In this document: in pieces, positions 18,676 through 27,468 of the stretch | How the letters are laid out: every line of letters begins with the position of its first letter | Numbering within the stretch: the stretch's first letter is position 1 | Source: Promethearchaeia archaeon | Lineage (GTDB): Archaea; Asgardarchaeota; Lokiarchaeia; Sigyniarchaeales; SOKP01 | Assembly: GCA_029856105.1 (NCBI GenBank) | Contig: JAHQWH010000036.1 | Location: forward strand, 1 to 50,466 | Length of the DNA stretch: 50,466 nt | Reading direction: 5' to 3' | Translations under genes and position numbers: made by a program | Notes under the pieces: generated by a model | Told to the model about the DNA's origin: nothing | The model's database searches: none | The model's input: only the letters and a program-made list of their open reading frames with translations

Positions 18676-19167
18676 ATGAGTAGAAAAAAAGGTCAAGAAA
18701 AAGTGTTTGAAATTAAATGGAAAACTGACTTACCGTACAGATATTCAATTGGCAAACTTGCAGTTAAATTTTTCGAGGAACTCAAAAAAAATAAAAAGAT
18801 AATGGGAAGTAAATGCTCAAAATGTGGTAAGGTCCATTTTCCACCAAGAGCAGTTTGTGCCGATTGCATGGTTGAAATGACTATCGATGATATGGTTGAA
18901 TTATCCCCTAAAGGTACTTTGGAAGGATTCACTGTAGTTAATTATCCGTTCACTGATCCTAACACTGGGGGTATTCGTCCATTTCCATATGGTTATGCCC
19001 TATTCAAATTGGATGGCGCTGATACCTATACAATGCATTTCGTAAATGAAACCGATGTGACTAAGATGAAAATAGGACAACGAGTCGAGGCGGTATTTAG
19101 CGAAGAACTTATAGGTGATTTAACTGCAGATATTCCATATTTTAATATAGTTAAAGAGGAGGAATAA
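18676..19167 (+). CDS. DUF35 zinc-ribbon/OB-fold protein, copy A
   Basis: A 163-residue protein. After a short helical start there is a four-Cys zinc ribbon (KCSKCGKVHFPP...CADC), then an OB fold (GTLEGFTVVNYPF, GYALFKLDGADTY, GQRVEAVF). It starts four bases after the thiolase-like gene with a near-perfect GAGGTGAT ribosome site, so it is translated with it. In HMG-CoA and Ltp2 systems such proteins bind CoA and bridge thiolase-fold enzymes. The close relative that follows suggests one DUF35 per thiolase-like subunit. Confidence 0.85.
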   Translation: MSRKKGQEKVFEIKWKTDLPYRYSIGKLAVKFFEELKKNKKIMGSKCSKCGKVHFPPRAVCADCMVEMTIDDMVELSPKGTLEGFTVVNYPFTDPNTGGIRPFPYGYALFKLDGADTYTMHFVNETDVTKMKIGQRVEAVFSEELIGDLTADIPYFNIVKEEE

Positions 19168-19180
19168 GAGGTAGAGAAAA

Positions 19181-19630
19181 ATGACAGATGAAATTGAGAA
19201 AAAAGTATATCACGGTCGAATTAAAGTTCCATACAAGCATACTGCAGGGGCTTATGTAGAAAGGTTTATTACTGAAATAGGAAAAAACAACAAAATTTTC
19301 GGCGTAAAATGCCCAAAGTGCAAAAAAGTTTACGTTCCTCCCAAAATGATTTGTTTCGAATGTTTCGAAAAAATGGAAGAATGGATCGAAGTCGGAAACC
19401 AAGGAACCGTTAAAGGATTTACTGTTATCACACATTCAACACCTGTGATGCCCTTAGAACCCCCTTTTGCTTATGGAATTATCACGCTCGATGGTGCAGA
19501 TACAGATTTTGTGCACATAATAAAAGAAAGCGATCCAAAAAAGCTGAAAATAGGTATGAGAGTTGAGGCTGTGTTTAAAGAGGCGCCACGAAAAAGAATA
19601 TTGGATATAGAATATTTCAATCCAATATAA
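19181..19630 (+). CDS. DUF35 zinc-ribbon/OB-fold protein, copy B
   Basis: A 149-residue paralogue of copy A. The zinc ribbon is KCPKCKKVYVPP...CFEC and the OB part contains GTVKGFTVITHSTP, GIITLDGADTD and GMRVEAVF. The gene is 13 bases downstream of copy A, with AAGAGGTAGAG before its ATG. It closes the thiolase-thiolase-DUF35-DUF35 run and is followed by an oligo-T stretch. Confidence 0.85.
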   Translation: MTDEIEKKVYHGRIKVPYKHTAGAYVERFITEIGKNNKIFGVKCPKCKKVYVPPKMICFECFEKMEEWIEVGNQGTVKGFTVITHSTPVMPLEPPFAYGIITLDGADTDFVHIIKESDPKKLKIGMRVEAVFKEAPRKRILDIEYFNPI

Positions 19631-19647
19631 GATAATTTATTTATAAC

Positions 19648-19655
19648 TTTTTTTT
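19648..19655 (+). terminator. Oligo-T after DUF35 copy B
   Basis: Eight T in a row 18 bases beyond the DUF35 stop; more T-rich sequence follows. It may end or attenuate the operon before the enoyl-CoA hydratase gene, which has its own GTG start and upstream region. Confidence 0.35.
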
Positions 19656-19715
19656 ATTTCTATTATTATTATAATATTAAATTATTAACGATTTGAATTT
19701 TAAAAGTGATATAAA

Positions 19716-20540
19716 GTGGATAATAATATTGTTTTAGTAGAAGAAAACGAAGAAAAAACCATTACTACCATTAGATTAAACCGATTAGCTAAAAAAAATG
19801 CGATGAATTATGAAATGATAGTAGCATTTGAAAAAGCACTGGATCAAATTGAGCGCACTAACACTAGAGTTGTTATAATAACGGGTAGTGAGGAAATTTT
19901 TAGTGCTGGTATTGATTTAAATTTTTTAACTGGACAAGAAAAAGATCCTGAAGGAGTCATTCCAGATTTAAAAATCCCTCGAAACTTTAGGTATTTTATG
20001 AATACTAGACTACATACTGTCTTTACAAAAATTGAAAAAATGGAGAAACCTGTAATAGCTAAAATTAACGGCTACTGCCTCGGAATGGGTTTTGAATTAG
20101 CTTTAGCTTGTGATTTTCGGTTTTGTCGAGATTCTGCGATCTTTAGCCTGCTAGAAACTAAGATGTCAATAAACCCAGATGTAGGAGGTACAATAAGGTT
20201 AACTAGATTAGCTGGCATTCAAAATGCGAAAGATATCATTTTAACTGGGAGAGAATTTGATGGAAATGAAGCTTACCGTTTAAGAGTGGTGAACAGAGTA
20301 GCTAAAACACCAGATGAATTAGATTCGATAATTAAGATGTATACTGATGAACTTATTGAAAGTGGTCCATTAGGTATTGGTTTAGCTAAAAAATTAATTG
20401 ATGATTGTTATGGTAAGGATGTAGCTTTTGGATTAGAATTAGAAACACTTATCAGCTCTCAATTACTCCAAACAAAAGATACTGTGGGCGGAGCTTTAGC
20501 TAGGCTCCAAAAAACAAAACCCAAATGGCGTTGGAAGTAA
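19716..20540 (+). CDS. Enoyl-CoA hydratase/isomerase, both catalytic Glu present
   Basis: A 274-residue crotonase-fold protein. FSAGIDLNFL supplies one half of the oxyanion hole and KINGYCLGMGFELALACD the other. The Glu in GFELALACD and the Glu in SLLETKMSINPDVGGT match the two catalytic residues of true enoyl-CoA hydratases, so water addition to a 2-enoyl-CoA is likely. It starts with GTG (19716) preceded by AAGTGAT. Its position after the thiolase/DUF35 run fits supply of a hydroxyacyl-CoA to that complex. Confidence 0.88.
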   Translation: MDNNIVLVEENEEKTITTIRLNRLAKKNAMNYEMIVAFEKALDQIERTNTRVVIITGSEEIFSAGIDLNFLTGQEKDPEGVIPDLKIPRNFRYFMNTRLHTVFTKIEKMEKPVIAKINGYCLGMGFELALACDFRFCRDSAIFSLLETKMSINPDVGGTIRLTRLAGIQNAKDIILTGREFDGNEAYRLRVVNRVAKTPDELDSIIKMYTDELIESGPLGIGLAKKLIDDCYGKDVAFGLELETLISSQLLQTKDTVGGALARLQKTKPKWRWK

Positions 20541-20624
20541 AATTCATAAATTTTTAATTATTTTTTATTTATTTTTTTTCTTAATTGTAATTTTTTATTA
20601 TTTAAAATATATATAATAAAAAAA

Positions 20625-21824
20625 TTATGTTAAAGTTAAGTCTAAATGGATATCTGTAATTGGGTAAGATATACAAGGATGTATATAGCTAAAGTCCTTA
20701 TCCACTTCCCGTATAGTCACCTCTGGTGGGATAAAAACTTTGCCCGAAATCATTTTTGTTCGGCAGAGAGCACATTCACCAGAGCGACATCCACTAGCGA
20801 TTTCGACTTTCAGTTCTTTTGATCGTTCTAGGCTATTTAAGAGAGTTTCTATACATGATCCTTCAATTACTATTTTTTCTTTCGAAGCAAGACCTCTAAA
20901 TTCTACGGTAATTTGAACTTTCTTAGAGGTATCTATTTCTCGAGGCCACCCCATAACTTTAGTGATGTCGTCAGGAACTCCAAACGCCTCGTAATAAATT
21001 CGATGCTTAGGAACTCCAAGAGCTTTTAATTCTTCATCTACGAATTGGTACATGGCACGATTGCCAACAATGTAAAAGTACTTGTTTTCAATCGATACGA
21101 TTTCGTTTAATATCTTATCCTTTGAGATAAAACCACATTCTCCTTTCCATTCTGGAGTTGGTTCAGAGAGGATATATTTGATTTTGATATTTGACCTTCT
21201 TTTTTGGATATCTTCTAATTCACTTCTAAACAAGATATCTCTCTCAGTTAAACTTCCGAATACTAACCAAATGTTTAAGGGAAGTCTTTTCTCGGAGATT
21301 TCTCTTAGCATTGACATAAAAGGTGTAATACCACACCCACCAGCAATAAATACCAAATCTTTGCCGTGAAAGATGGGATTGTAGTAGAGATTTCCTAAGG
21401 GCTCAGTTACTTCAAAAATATCGCCAATTTTTACATTTTCAAAAAGAAAAGGGCTAACAAAACCACCTTCTTTCTTTCTAACACCTAATTCGTAGTAGGA
21501 GAGTTGATTTGGCGACGAGACAAGAGAATACGGGCGCGAGGTTCGAACTCCATTAATTTCTACAGTAAGGCCTACATATTGCCCCGCACGAAAGGGCGCT
21601 AAAGGCTTATCGGGTTTCGCAGAAATAAATCTAAATAGTTTAGTATCGCGTGAAAGAAGTTCAATATCAGTAACTAGTAGAGATTGCTTTTCGGGATGAA
21701 TCCTATTGGATAAATTTTCCAAACCGTCGTAATACCACGGTAGAGGTTCGACCTCATCGCGCCGTTTTTTTAACTTTTCAGCTTTCTGATACTTTTTTAC
21801 ATCTTCCATTATTTCCTTTTCCAT
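20625..21824 (-). CDS. FAD/NAD(P) reductase with C-terminal plant-type [2Fe-2S] domain
   Basis: A 399-residue three-part electron-transfer protein. The N-terminal FAD domain has TSRPYSLVSSP (the RxYS flavin motif), the NAD(P) domain has FIAGGCGITPFMSML and YFYIVGNRAMY, and the C-terminus is a ferredoxin domain with CRSGECALC and a last Cys in HPC. It is like oxygenase reductases and flavodoxin-reductase family members. An N-terminal 40-residue extension precedes the core. It lies four bases after a CrtI-like oxidoreductase and has its ribosome site (GGGAGG) across that stop, so the two are co-translated and it is the likely electron partner. Confidence 0.87.
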   Translation of the reverse strand: MEKEIMEDVKKYQKAEKLKKRRDEVEPLPWYYDGLENLSNRIHPEKQSLLVTDIELLSRDTKLFRFISAKPDKPLAPFRAGQYVGLTVEINGVRTSRPYSLVSSPNQLSYYELGVRKKEGGFVSPFLFENVKIGDIFEVTEPLGNLYYNPIFHGKDLVFIAGGCGITPFMSMLREISEKRLPLNIWLVFGSLTERDILFRSELEDIQKRRSNIKIKYILSEPTPEWKGECGFISKDKILNEIVSIENKYFYIVGNRAMYQFVDEELKALGVPKHRIYYEAFGVPDDITKVMGWPREIDTSKKVQITVEFRGLASKEKIVIEGSCIETLLNSLERSKELKVEIASGCRSGECALCRTKMISGKVFIPPEVTIREVDKDFSYIHPCISYPITDIHLDLTLT

Positions 21825-21828
21825 TTTT

Positions 21829-23382
21829 TTAGATCCTCCCTTTAATTTTATCGCCTAAATATAACCCTGCGCCTATCCTCCCACTTAAGAGAGTAGTCGA
21901 AAATCCACCACCAAAATTAGTCCATGCACCTACTTGATATAAACCTGGGATTGCACCTCTACTTTTTAATCGAAGTAAAGGCCCATTTGTAACATCTTGA
22001 GTAGTTCCATAGATAGCACCCTCTATATTTTTAGAATAACGGTAATACGTCAAAGGAGTTGCAGCTACAGCTACTTCGATATAATCGCGAATTTCAGGAC
22101 AAATAGTATCTTCGATCAATGACACCATCCCATCTGCGATCTTATCCTTTAAGTGGAAATATTGATCAGGCGCGATGTTTTGCCAAAGTTTACCCATTTG
22201 TAAAGTAGTTAAAACTAATTGAGTTGTTCCTGGAGGAGATATATCTTCATAAATGTGATTATAACAAGCAGCGACCATATATTTTGGCGGTTCCAATTTT
22301 CTGAAATTCTCGAACGCTTTATTTGTATCGTATAAATCGTTAATAAAAGTTTCATGAGCCGTAAATCCTAAATCTTTATATGAGGCATTTAATCCAATGT
22401 AAACAGAAAAACCAGATGGGCCAATTTCTGGAGCATAAATCATTTTCTTATAACTATCTGGCACTATATCTTGAGGAAGCATTTTCATGGTTGTACATAT
22501 TGGATTAACGTTAGAAATAACTGCTTTACAAAGATAAACGCTTCCGTTAAGGAGTTTCACTCCGCTAACTTTTCCATTTTCCACGAGAATACGATCAACC
22601 AACGCGTTATATCTTATTTCACCACCGAGTTCTTCAAATGCTTGTACCATTGAAGTTGATAAAGAATGTGATCTTCCTATTGGAAAAGCAGCGCCCCAAT
22701 TTAAATAAAATATGAGCATCGCAATATAAGTATAGGCATTTGTTCTGCTTGGCGGTAATCCAATGTATCCCCATAGTTGAGAGATTACAGCCATCAATTT
22801 CTCATCTTTAAAAAATTTCTTGTATAATTCTGATAATGTAAGGCCCGAAATCCGCGGAATCCATGGGTGTTCTTTAAGCATGTTTTGTGGTGAAAACTTT
22901 CCACCTTTAGAAGCTATAAATATAATACCAGCCAAAACAGCTTTGCACATTTCCATAAATTCTTCAATCCCTCGTTTTTCAGAAGGAAATAATTCAATTA
23001 ATTTGTTAGTATACTCTTCCATCCCAAGTGGAATTGTTACATCGTAACCATCGCTAAACAAGCTTCGATAAAACTCAGGAACTTGAATAAATTCTAGTTT
23101 ATTTGGAACTATACCTAATTTTTCCAAGAATCGATAAAGACTGCCTCGATTATTTTTCGTTCCAATATCACTTAACTCGTGCAATGCACCTTCAAATTCA
23201 AACCTTCCTCTAACAAAAGAAGTAGCAAATCCTCCAGGTACGTTGTGTTTCTCAAGTAACAATACTTTTTCTCCTCTGAGAACAAGTTGACATGCAGCAC
23301 CAAGTCCACCAAGTCCAGCGCCAATTACTATAACGGGGTATTTAGAAATTACTCTACTTTCATCAAAATTATTGTTATTCAT
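21829..23382 (-). CDS. CrtI-like FAD oxidoreductase (phytoene desaturase/retinol saturase family)
   Basis: A 517-residue flavoprotein. The dinucleotide fold is VIVIGAGLGGLGAACQLVLRG near residues 16-36, followed by EKHNVPGGFATSF; the C-terminus has the CrtI end block GLYQVGAWTNFGGGFSTT. Family members desaturate, saturate or isomerise polyprenyl or carotenoid chains. No phytoene synthase or other carotenoid gene is in the window. The pairing with a [2Fe-2S] reductase downstream, an acyl-CoA context and the lack of an oxygen-dependent partner point to a reductive or anaerobic reaction, possibly saturation of an isoprenoid or unusual acyl chain. That is inference. Confidence 0.85.
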   Translation of the reverse strand: MNNNNFDESRVISKYPVIVIGAGLGGLGAACQLVLRGEKVLLLEKHNVPGGFATSFVRGRFEFEGALHELSDIGTKNNRGSLYRFLEKLGIVPNKLEFIQVPEFYRSLFSDGYDVTIPLGMEEYTNKLIELFPSEKRGIEEFMEMCKAVLAGIIFIASKGGKFSPQNMLKEHPWIPRISGLTLSELYKKFFKDEKLMAVISQLWGYIGLPPSRTNAYTYIAMLIFYLNWGAAFPIGRSHSLSTSMVQAFEELGGEIRYNALVDRILVENGKVSGVKLLNGSVYLCKAVISNVNPICTTMKMLPQDIVPDSYKKMIYAPEIGPSGFSVYIGLNASYKDLGFTAHETFINDLYDTNKAFENFRKLEPPKYMVAACYNHIYEDISPPGTTQLVLTTLQMGKLWQNIAPDQYFHLKDKIADGMVSLIEDTICPEIRDYIEVAVAATPLTYYRYSKNIEGAIYGTTQDVTNGPLLRLKSRGAIPGLYQVGAWTNFGGGFSTTLLSGRIGAGLYLGDKIKGRI

Positions 23383-23446
23383 AAAAAAATATTCATCTGA
23401 ATAATTTTTAAAGATATGTTTTTATAATAAAAAGATAATCCTTAAA

Positions 23447-24268
23447 TTATCGCCCAATGAAAACGGGATCTCTTTTTTCCTTTAAGGAATTCATCGATTC
23501 GTTGAAATCTTTTGTTCTAAATACTTTTTTTAATCCCTTATTTTCTAAATCCAATGTTTTATCTAAGATATCAATAAAGTAAGAGTTCATGGTTTTTTTC
23601 ATTAACTTTATTGACAAATATGGACCCTTAGGCGGTATCAATCTAAGCGCCTGTTCTCGAGCATAAGGTATTAATTCTTCGTTAGGCAATACTTTATTTA
23701 CAAGCCCAAGTTCATAAGCCTTTTGAGCGGTAATTTTATCGCCAAAATAACAAATCTCCTTTGCTTTTTGGAAACCAACTAAAAAGGGTAACATAAAAGT
23801 GGAACCAAACTCGGGGATTATTGCTCTTTTGGAAAAATAAAACCCTAACCACGCATCTTCGGCCATATAAATTAGATCAGCACCCGATAAAGGCATTGTA
23901 ATAGCGCCACCTATAGCCAATCCGTTTATCGCGGCAATAACAGGTTTAGAGAATTTCCAAAGTGCCATACTTAATTTCTTTTGGGCAATGTCCATCAGAT
24001 CTATCTCTGCTCTAATCTCTTTTTGGACTTTTTCAAAGAATTTAGGCTCGAAATAACCTCCAGACGAGAAAGCATTTCCTTCTGGGTTTCCAGTAATTAT
24101 AAGGACTTTAGCACTATCGTCTTTTTCCATATCTTCTAAAACAGTATAAATTTCTAAAAAAGACACGTAAGACACTGCGTTCCTTCTTTCTGGTCTATTT
24201 ATCGTGATTGTACAAATACCGTTTTCTTCTTTCTCATACAGAATGTCTTCAAAATCTTCTAATTTCAT
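23447..24268 (-). CDS. Enoyl-CoA hydratase/isomerase family, isomerase-like active site
   Basis: A 273-residue crotonase-fold protein with FSSGGYFEPKF and NGLAIGGAITMPLSGAD as oxyanion-hole blocks. The two hydratase Glu positions are not Glu here (Thr/Met and Ser), but IIPEFGSTFML supplies a Glu in the place used by delta3,delta2-enoyl-CoA isomerases. It therefore more likely moves a double bond than adds water. It lies 64 bases upstream of the CrtI-like gene on the same strand and downstream of an acyl-CoA ligase. Confidence 0.83.
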   Translation of the reverse strand: MKLEDFEDILYEKEENGICTITINRPERRNAVSYVSFLEIYTVLEDMEKDDSAKVLIITGNPEGNAFSSGGYFEPKFFEKVQKEIRAEIDLMDIAQKKLSMALWKFSKPVIAAINGLAIGGAITMPLSGADLIYMAEDAWLGFYFSKRAIIPEFGSTFMLPFLVGFQKAKEICYFGDKITAQKAYELGLVNKVLPNEELIPYAREQALRLIPPKGPYLSIKLMKKTMNSYFIDILDKTLDLENKGLKKVFRTKDFNESMNSLKEKRDPVFIGR

Positions 24269-24345
24269 TTTTAGTTCTAGAGTCTTTTTGTTATTAATTT
24301 ATAATAAATTTTCCTCTATTTAAATTTTAAACTAGTTAGAAAATT

Positions 24346-24357
24346 AAAAAAAAAAAA
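24346..24357 (-). terminator. Oligo-T (minus strand) after acyl-CoA ligase
   Basis: Twelve A on the + strand, that is T12 in the transcribed sense of the ligase gene, start 30 bases after its stop. This is a good archaeal intrinsic terminator candidate. Confidence 0.45.
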
Positions 24358-24387
24358 GATTATTTTAGCTTTTTCTACTAAATAGTA

Positions 24388-26097
24388 TTATTCAGATTTT
24401 CCTTCTTCTCGAAGCGCTTTTTTCAATATTTTTCCTACCATTGTCAATGGAAGTTCTTCGCGGAAATCCCAAATCTTTGGAACTTCGTATTTGGAAAGAC
24501 TTTTTTCAGCGTATTGTTTTATACTTTCTTTAACCTCTTCAGTTTCAGCAATACCCTCTTTTAATTGAATAACTGCCTTAACAATTTCAGCTCCAGGCCT
24601 ATCTGGGTTTGGAACACCGATAATTGCGAGTAATTCAATATCAGGATGTTTAGTCATTACTTCTTCGACGTGAACGCTATACACTTTAAAACCACTAACA
24701 ATCAACATATCTTTAGTACGATCAACGATTTTTAAGTATCCATCTTCGTCAAAAACACCTACATCACCAGTATGTACGTACCCATCTTTATCAAACGTTT
24801 TTGCTGTTGCTTCAGGTTTATTGTGATATTGCTTAACTACTTGTGGACCTTTGATCAATATCTCCCCAGGCTCCCCAATTCCCATTTCTTTGCCAGTCTC
24901 TACATCAATAAGTTTAATATCTGTATCAGGCAAGGGTAAACCTACAGTTCCAATTTTCTTTTCACCATTCATTGGATTTACTGTAGCGAGAACTGCAGTT
25001 TCGGTCATTCCATACACTTCAACAAACTTATTCTCCGTATGGAATTGTTTTTCAAATTCTCTTATTGCTTCTGGTGGGAAGGGAGCGGCACCACTTACAT
25101 ACAATGAAATGTTATCTAATACTTCTGCTGGAATTTGATGCGATTTTGGATTATTCTGAATCATTAAAAACAGAGTTGGGACGTTTCCAAAGCTAGTGGG
25201 TTTCTTGTCGATAATTTCATTAATTATATGATCGGTATCTCTTGGATTTGCAATTAAAATTTGTGCACCTCCTATATAGTTTAAAAATAATCCTATGAAG
25301 TATCCAGCTATGTGAAAGAATGGAAATCCTGAAATAAGAATTTCTTTTCCCTTCTCTCTTTTGAGCCATGAATCGAATTGATGTAAGTTTGATACTAAGT
25401 TTGAGTGAACAATTTCCGTTCCTTTAGGGAGTCCAGTAGTTCCTCCAGTATATTGTAATAATGCTAAATCCTTTTTTGGATCGATATCCACTTTTTTTAT
25501 ATCAATATCAGTGTCTATAGCGTCTAAAAAAGGGACTACTGTTTTGTTTGGCCATGGTTTCATTTTTCCTTTTGGTATCTTGCCAATTAATTTACCCAAA
25601 AGCACCTTAATTCCAGGGAGTCCCATAAATTCAGAAATATTCGTAGGAACAATAACCTTAAGTTTCGGTAAATTATCTAGAAATTGCGAAAAGACTTTTT
25701 CGTAAACGATATCCATGGTAATTACAAATTTTGCGCCACAATCTTCCAATTGATATGCTAATTCGTTAGGACTTAAGAGGGGAGAACAACCAGAAACGGT
25801 GCCTCCCGCCATATATGTTCCATAAGCAGAAAATAGGTATTGAGGACAATTTGGAAGACAAATTGCTACTATATCACCTTTTTCCAAACCATTCTTTTGT
25901 AAAAATGTTGCGAATTTCTGAGAATATTCTAATATCTCCTTAAAAAGGAATGTGCGCTCCATGAAATAAAAACCTACATTCTCGGGATATTTTTTCATCG
26001 CACCAGTTAATATAGTTCCAAGATCTTCTGTTGGATAGGTTAGGGATGGTGAAACATGAGAATCATAAGATTTGAACCAAAATTTTTCTTTACTCAT
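24388..26097 (-). CDS. AMP-forming acyl-CoA synthetase (long-chain type)
   Basis: A 569-residue ANL-family ligase. LQYTGGTTGLPKGTE is the P-loop-like motif (near residue 210), VEVYGMTETA the A5 block, YVHTGDVGVFDEDGY the A7 block, and DRTKDMLIVSGFKVYS the hinge. VGKILKKALRE holds the C-terminal catalytic Lys. It makes an acyl-CoA from a free acid, ATP and CoA. It has the usual length and lacks the Cys-rich insertion of the two ligases at 35418 and 37364. An ATG at 26097 begins the gene, with a long A-rich leader upstream. Confidence 0.9.
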   Translation of the reverse strand: MSKEKFWFKSYDSHVSPSLTYPTEDLGTILTGAMKKYPENVGFYFMERTFLFKEILEYSQKFATFLQKNGLEKGDIVAICLPNCPQYLFSAYGTYMAGGTVSGCSPLLSPNELAYQLEDCGAKFVITMDIVYEKVFSQFLDNLPKLKVIVPTNISEFMGLPGIKVLLGKLIGKIPKGKMKPWPNKTVVPFLDAIDTDIDIKKVDIDPKKDLALLQYTGGTTGLPKGTEIVHSNLVSNLHQFDSWLKREKGKEILISGFPFFHIAGYFIGLFLNYIGGAQILIANPRDTDHIINEIIDKKPTSFGNVPTLFLMIQNNPKSHQIPAEVLDNISLYVSGAAPFPPEAIREFEKQFHTENKFVEVYGMTETAVLATVNPMNGEKKIGTVGLPLPDTDIKLIDVETGKEMGIGEPGEILIKGPQVVKQYHNKPEATAKTFDKDGYVHTGDVGVFDEDGYLKIVDRTKDMLIVSGFKVYSVHVEEVMTKHPDIELLAIIGVPNPDRPGAEIVKAVIQLKEGIAETEEVKESIKQYAEKSLSKYEVPKIWDFREELPLTMVGKILKKALREEGKSE

Positions 26098-26299
26098 TTA
26101 AATTTAACTCTTTTTTTTTTATTTTTTTTTTATTGAATTTGTTAATTAATTACTTTGCTTCATTTATTTTTAAAAGTTGATATTTTTTTTTGAAAAACTA
26201 ATCAATTTCCATAAATTGAAGATAGAATAATATCAATTTTAAACAAAAAAATATAGGTTTAGAAACGAATTTGATAAAAACTCGAAATTTAAAATTCTA

Positions 26300-27352
26300 T
26301 TAAGATAGATATTTTTTTAATACGAGCCCTATCTGTTCGATACTGTAGCCAATATCGTCTTCGGTGATTCCATAATGAGTAACGAACCTAATCTTATCTT
26401 TACTGATATTAAAAGCTAATAACCCAGCCTTGTTGAGCGTTGTAATAATCTTAATAATTCTAATTTTTTCCAACATTTCAATTATTACAATGTTAGTATC
26501 AGTCGGATATACTTTTATTGGTAAATTGAAACTTTTTAATCCTAGAGCAAGCATTTTAGCATTTTTATGATCCTCATCAAGTCTTTTTATCCATTTAGGT
26601 TCTAAAGCAAGAAGACCAAAAGCGGCTATAATTCCAGCTTGACGCATACCTCCCCCAACCAACTTTCGAAACTTTCTAGCTTTTGAAATAAATTCTTTAG
26701 AACCCGCTACAATTGACCCTACGGGGCAGGAGAGCCCTTTAGACAGACAGAACATTACGCTATCAACATGTTTAGTAAATTCTGTTACGGGAACATTCAG
26801 TCCAACTGCAGCGTTAAAAATTCTCGCACCATCTAAATGAAATTTTAACTCATTTTTATCGATAAAATCCTTCATACTCTTCAATGCACCAACCCCAACT
26901 ATCGCACCGCCATGGTAATTATGCGTATTCTCCGTGCATAGAAGTGTGGTTGGTGGTTTATGTATATCTTCTTTATCGCGAATTAAAGTTTGAAGTTGTT
27001 CGAAAGAAGGAACGCCCCTATCTGAGGGAAATGTCCTTATCATCAAGCCCCCTATTCGCGCAGCACTCCCTACTTCGTTTCCATAAATATGACTTAATTC
27101 TTCTAATAAAATTTCGTCTCCTGGTTTAGATTGCGAAAGAAGTGAAACTAAGTTGCCTTGAGTTCCTGAAGTTACAAACAATGCGGCTTCTTTGCCAATA
27201 ACTTTCGCAGCTTTTTCCTCTAACTCATTCACAGTAGGGTCTTCTCCCATAACATCATCTCCAAGCTGAGAACTATCCATTGACTTTACAAATTCCCACA
27301 TTTCTGGAGAAGGCTTGGTAACTGTATCAGATCGTAAATCAACGATTTTCAT
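26300..27352 (-). CDS. ltaE: Low-specificity L-threonine aldolase
   Basis: A 350-residue PLP enzyme that splits threonine or allo-threonine into glycine and acetaldehyde. The opening VDLRSDTVTKPSPEM and LGDDVMGEDPTVNELE, the ENTHNYHGGAIV block and the lysine in FCLSKGLSCPVGS (Schiff-base site) are all present, as is GGGMRQAG. ATG at 27352 is preferred to a TTG three codons upstream. The gene lies just downstream of an amino acid importer, which could bring in its substrate, although a gap of 116 bases makes co-transcription uncertain. Confidence 0.9.
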   Translation of the reverse strand: MKIVDLRSDTVTKPSPEMWEFVKSMDSSQLGDDVMGEDPTVNELEEKAAKVIGKEAALFVTSGTQGNLVSLLSQSKPGDEILLEELSHIYGNEVGSAARIGGLMIRTFPSDRGVPSFEQLQTLIRDKEDIHKPPTTLLCTENTHNYHGGAIVGVGALKSMKDFIDKNELKFHLDGARIFNAAVGLNVPVTEFTKHVDSVMFCLSKGLSCPVGSIVAGSKEFISKARKFRKLVGGGMRQAGIIAAFGLLALEPKWIKRLDEDHKNAKMLALGLKSFNLPIKVYPTDTNIVIIEMLEKIRIIKIITTLNKAGLLAFNISKDKIRFVTHYGITEDDIGYSIEQIGLVLKKYLS

Positions 27353-27468
27353 TAATATCAATTTAATTTAATTTAAACTGTAATAATGAATTATGTTATT
27401 TTTTTGAGAACCCAAAACTATATCACAATCGTAATATTTTTTCGTTGCTCTACAAAGCGTATATTGGA

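Noticed and set aside
21538..21560. GGTTCGAACTCC as part of a tRNA T-loop
   Set aside because: It lies within the coding sequence of the reductase and no tRNA arms surround it.
26111..26131. T-rich run as a terminator
   Set aside because: Both flanking genes are on the minus strand, so the T-run is in the wrong sense; it is an A-rich leader of the acyl-CoA ligase gene.
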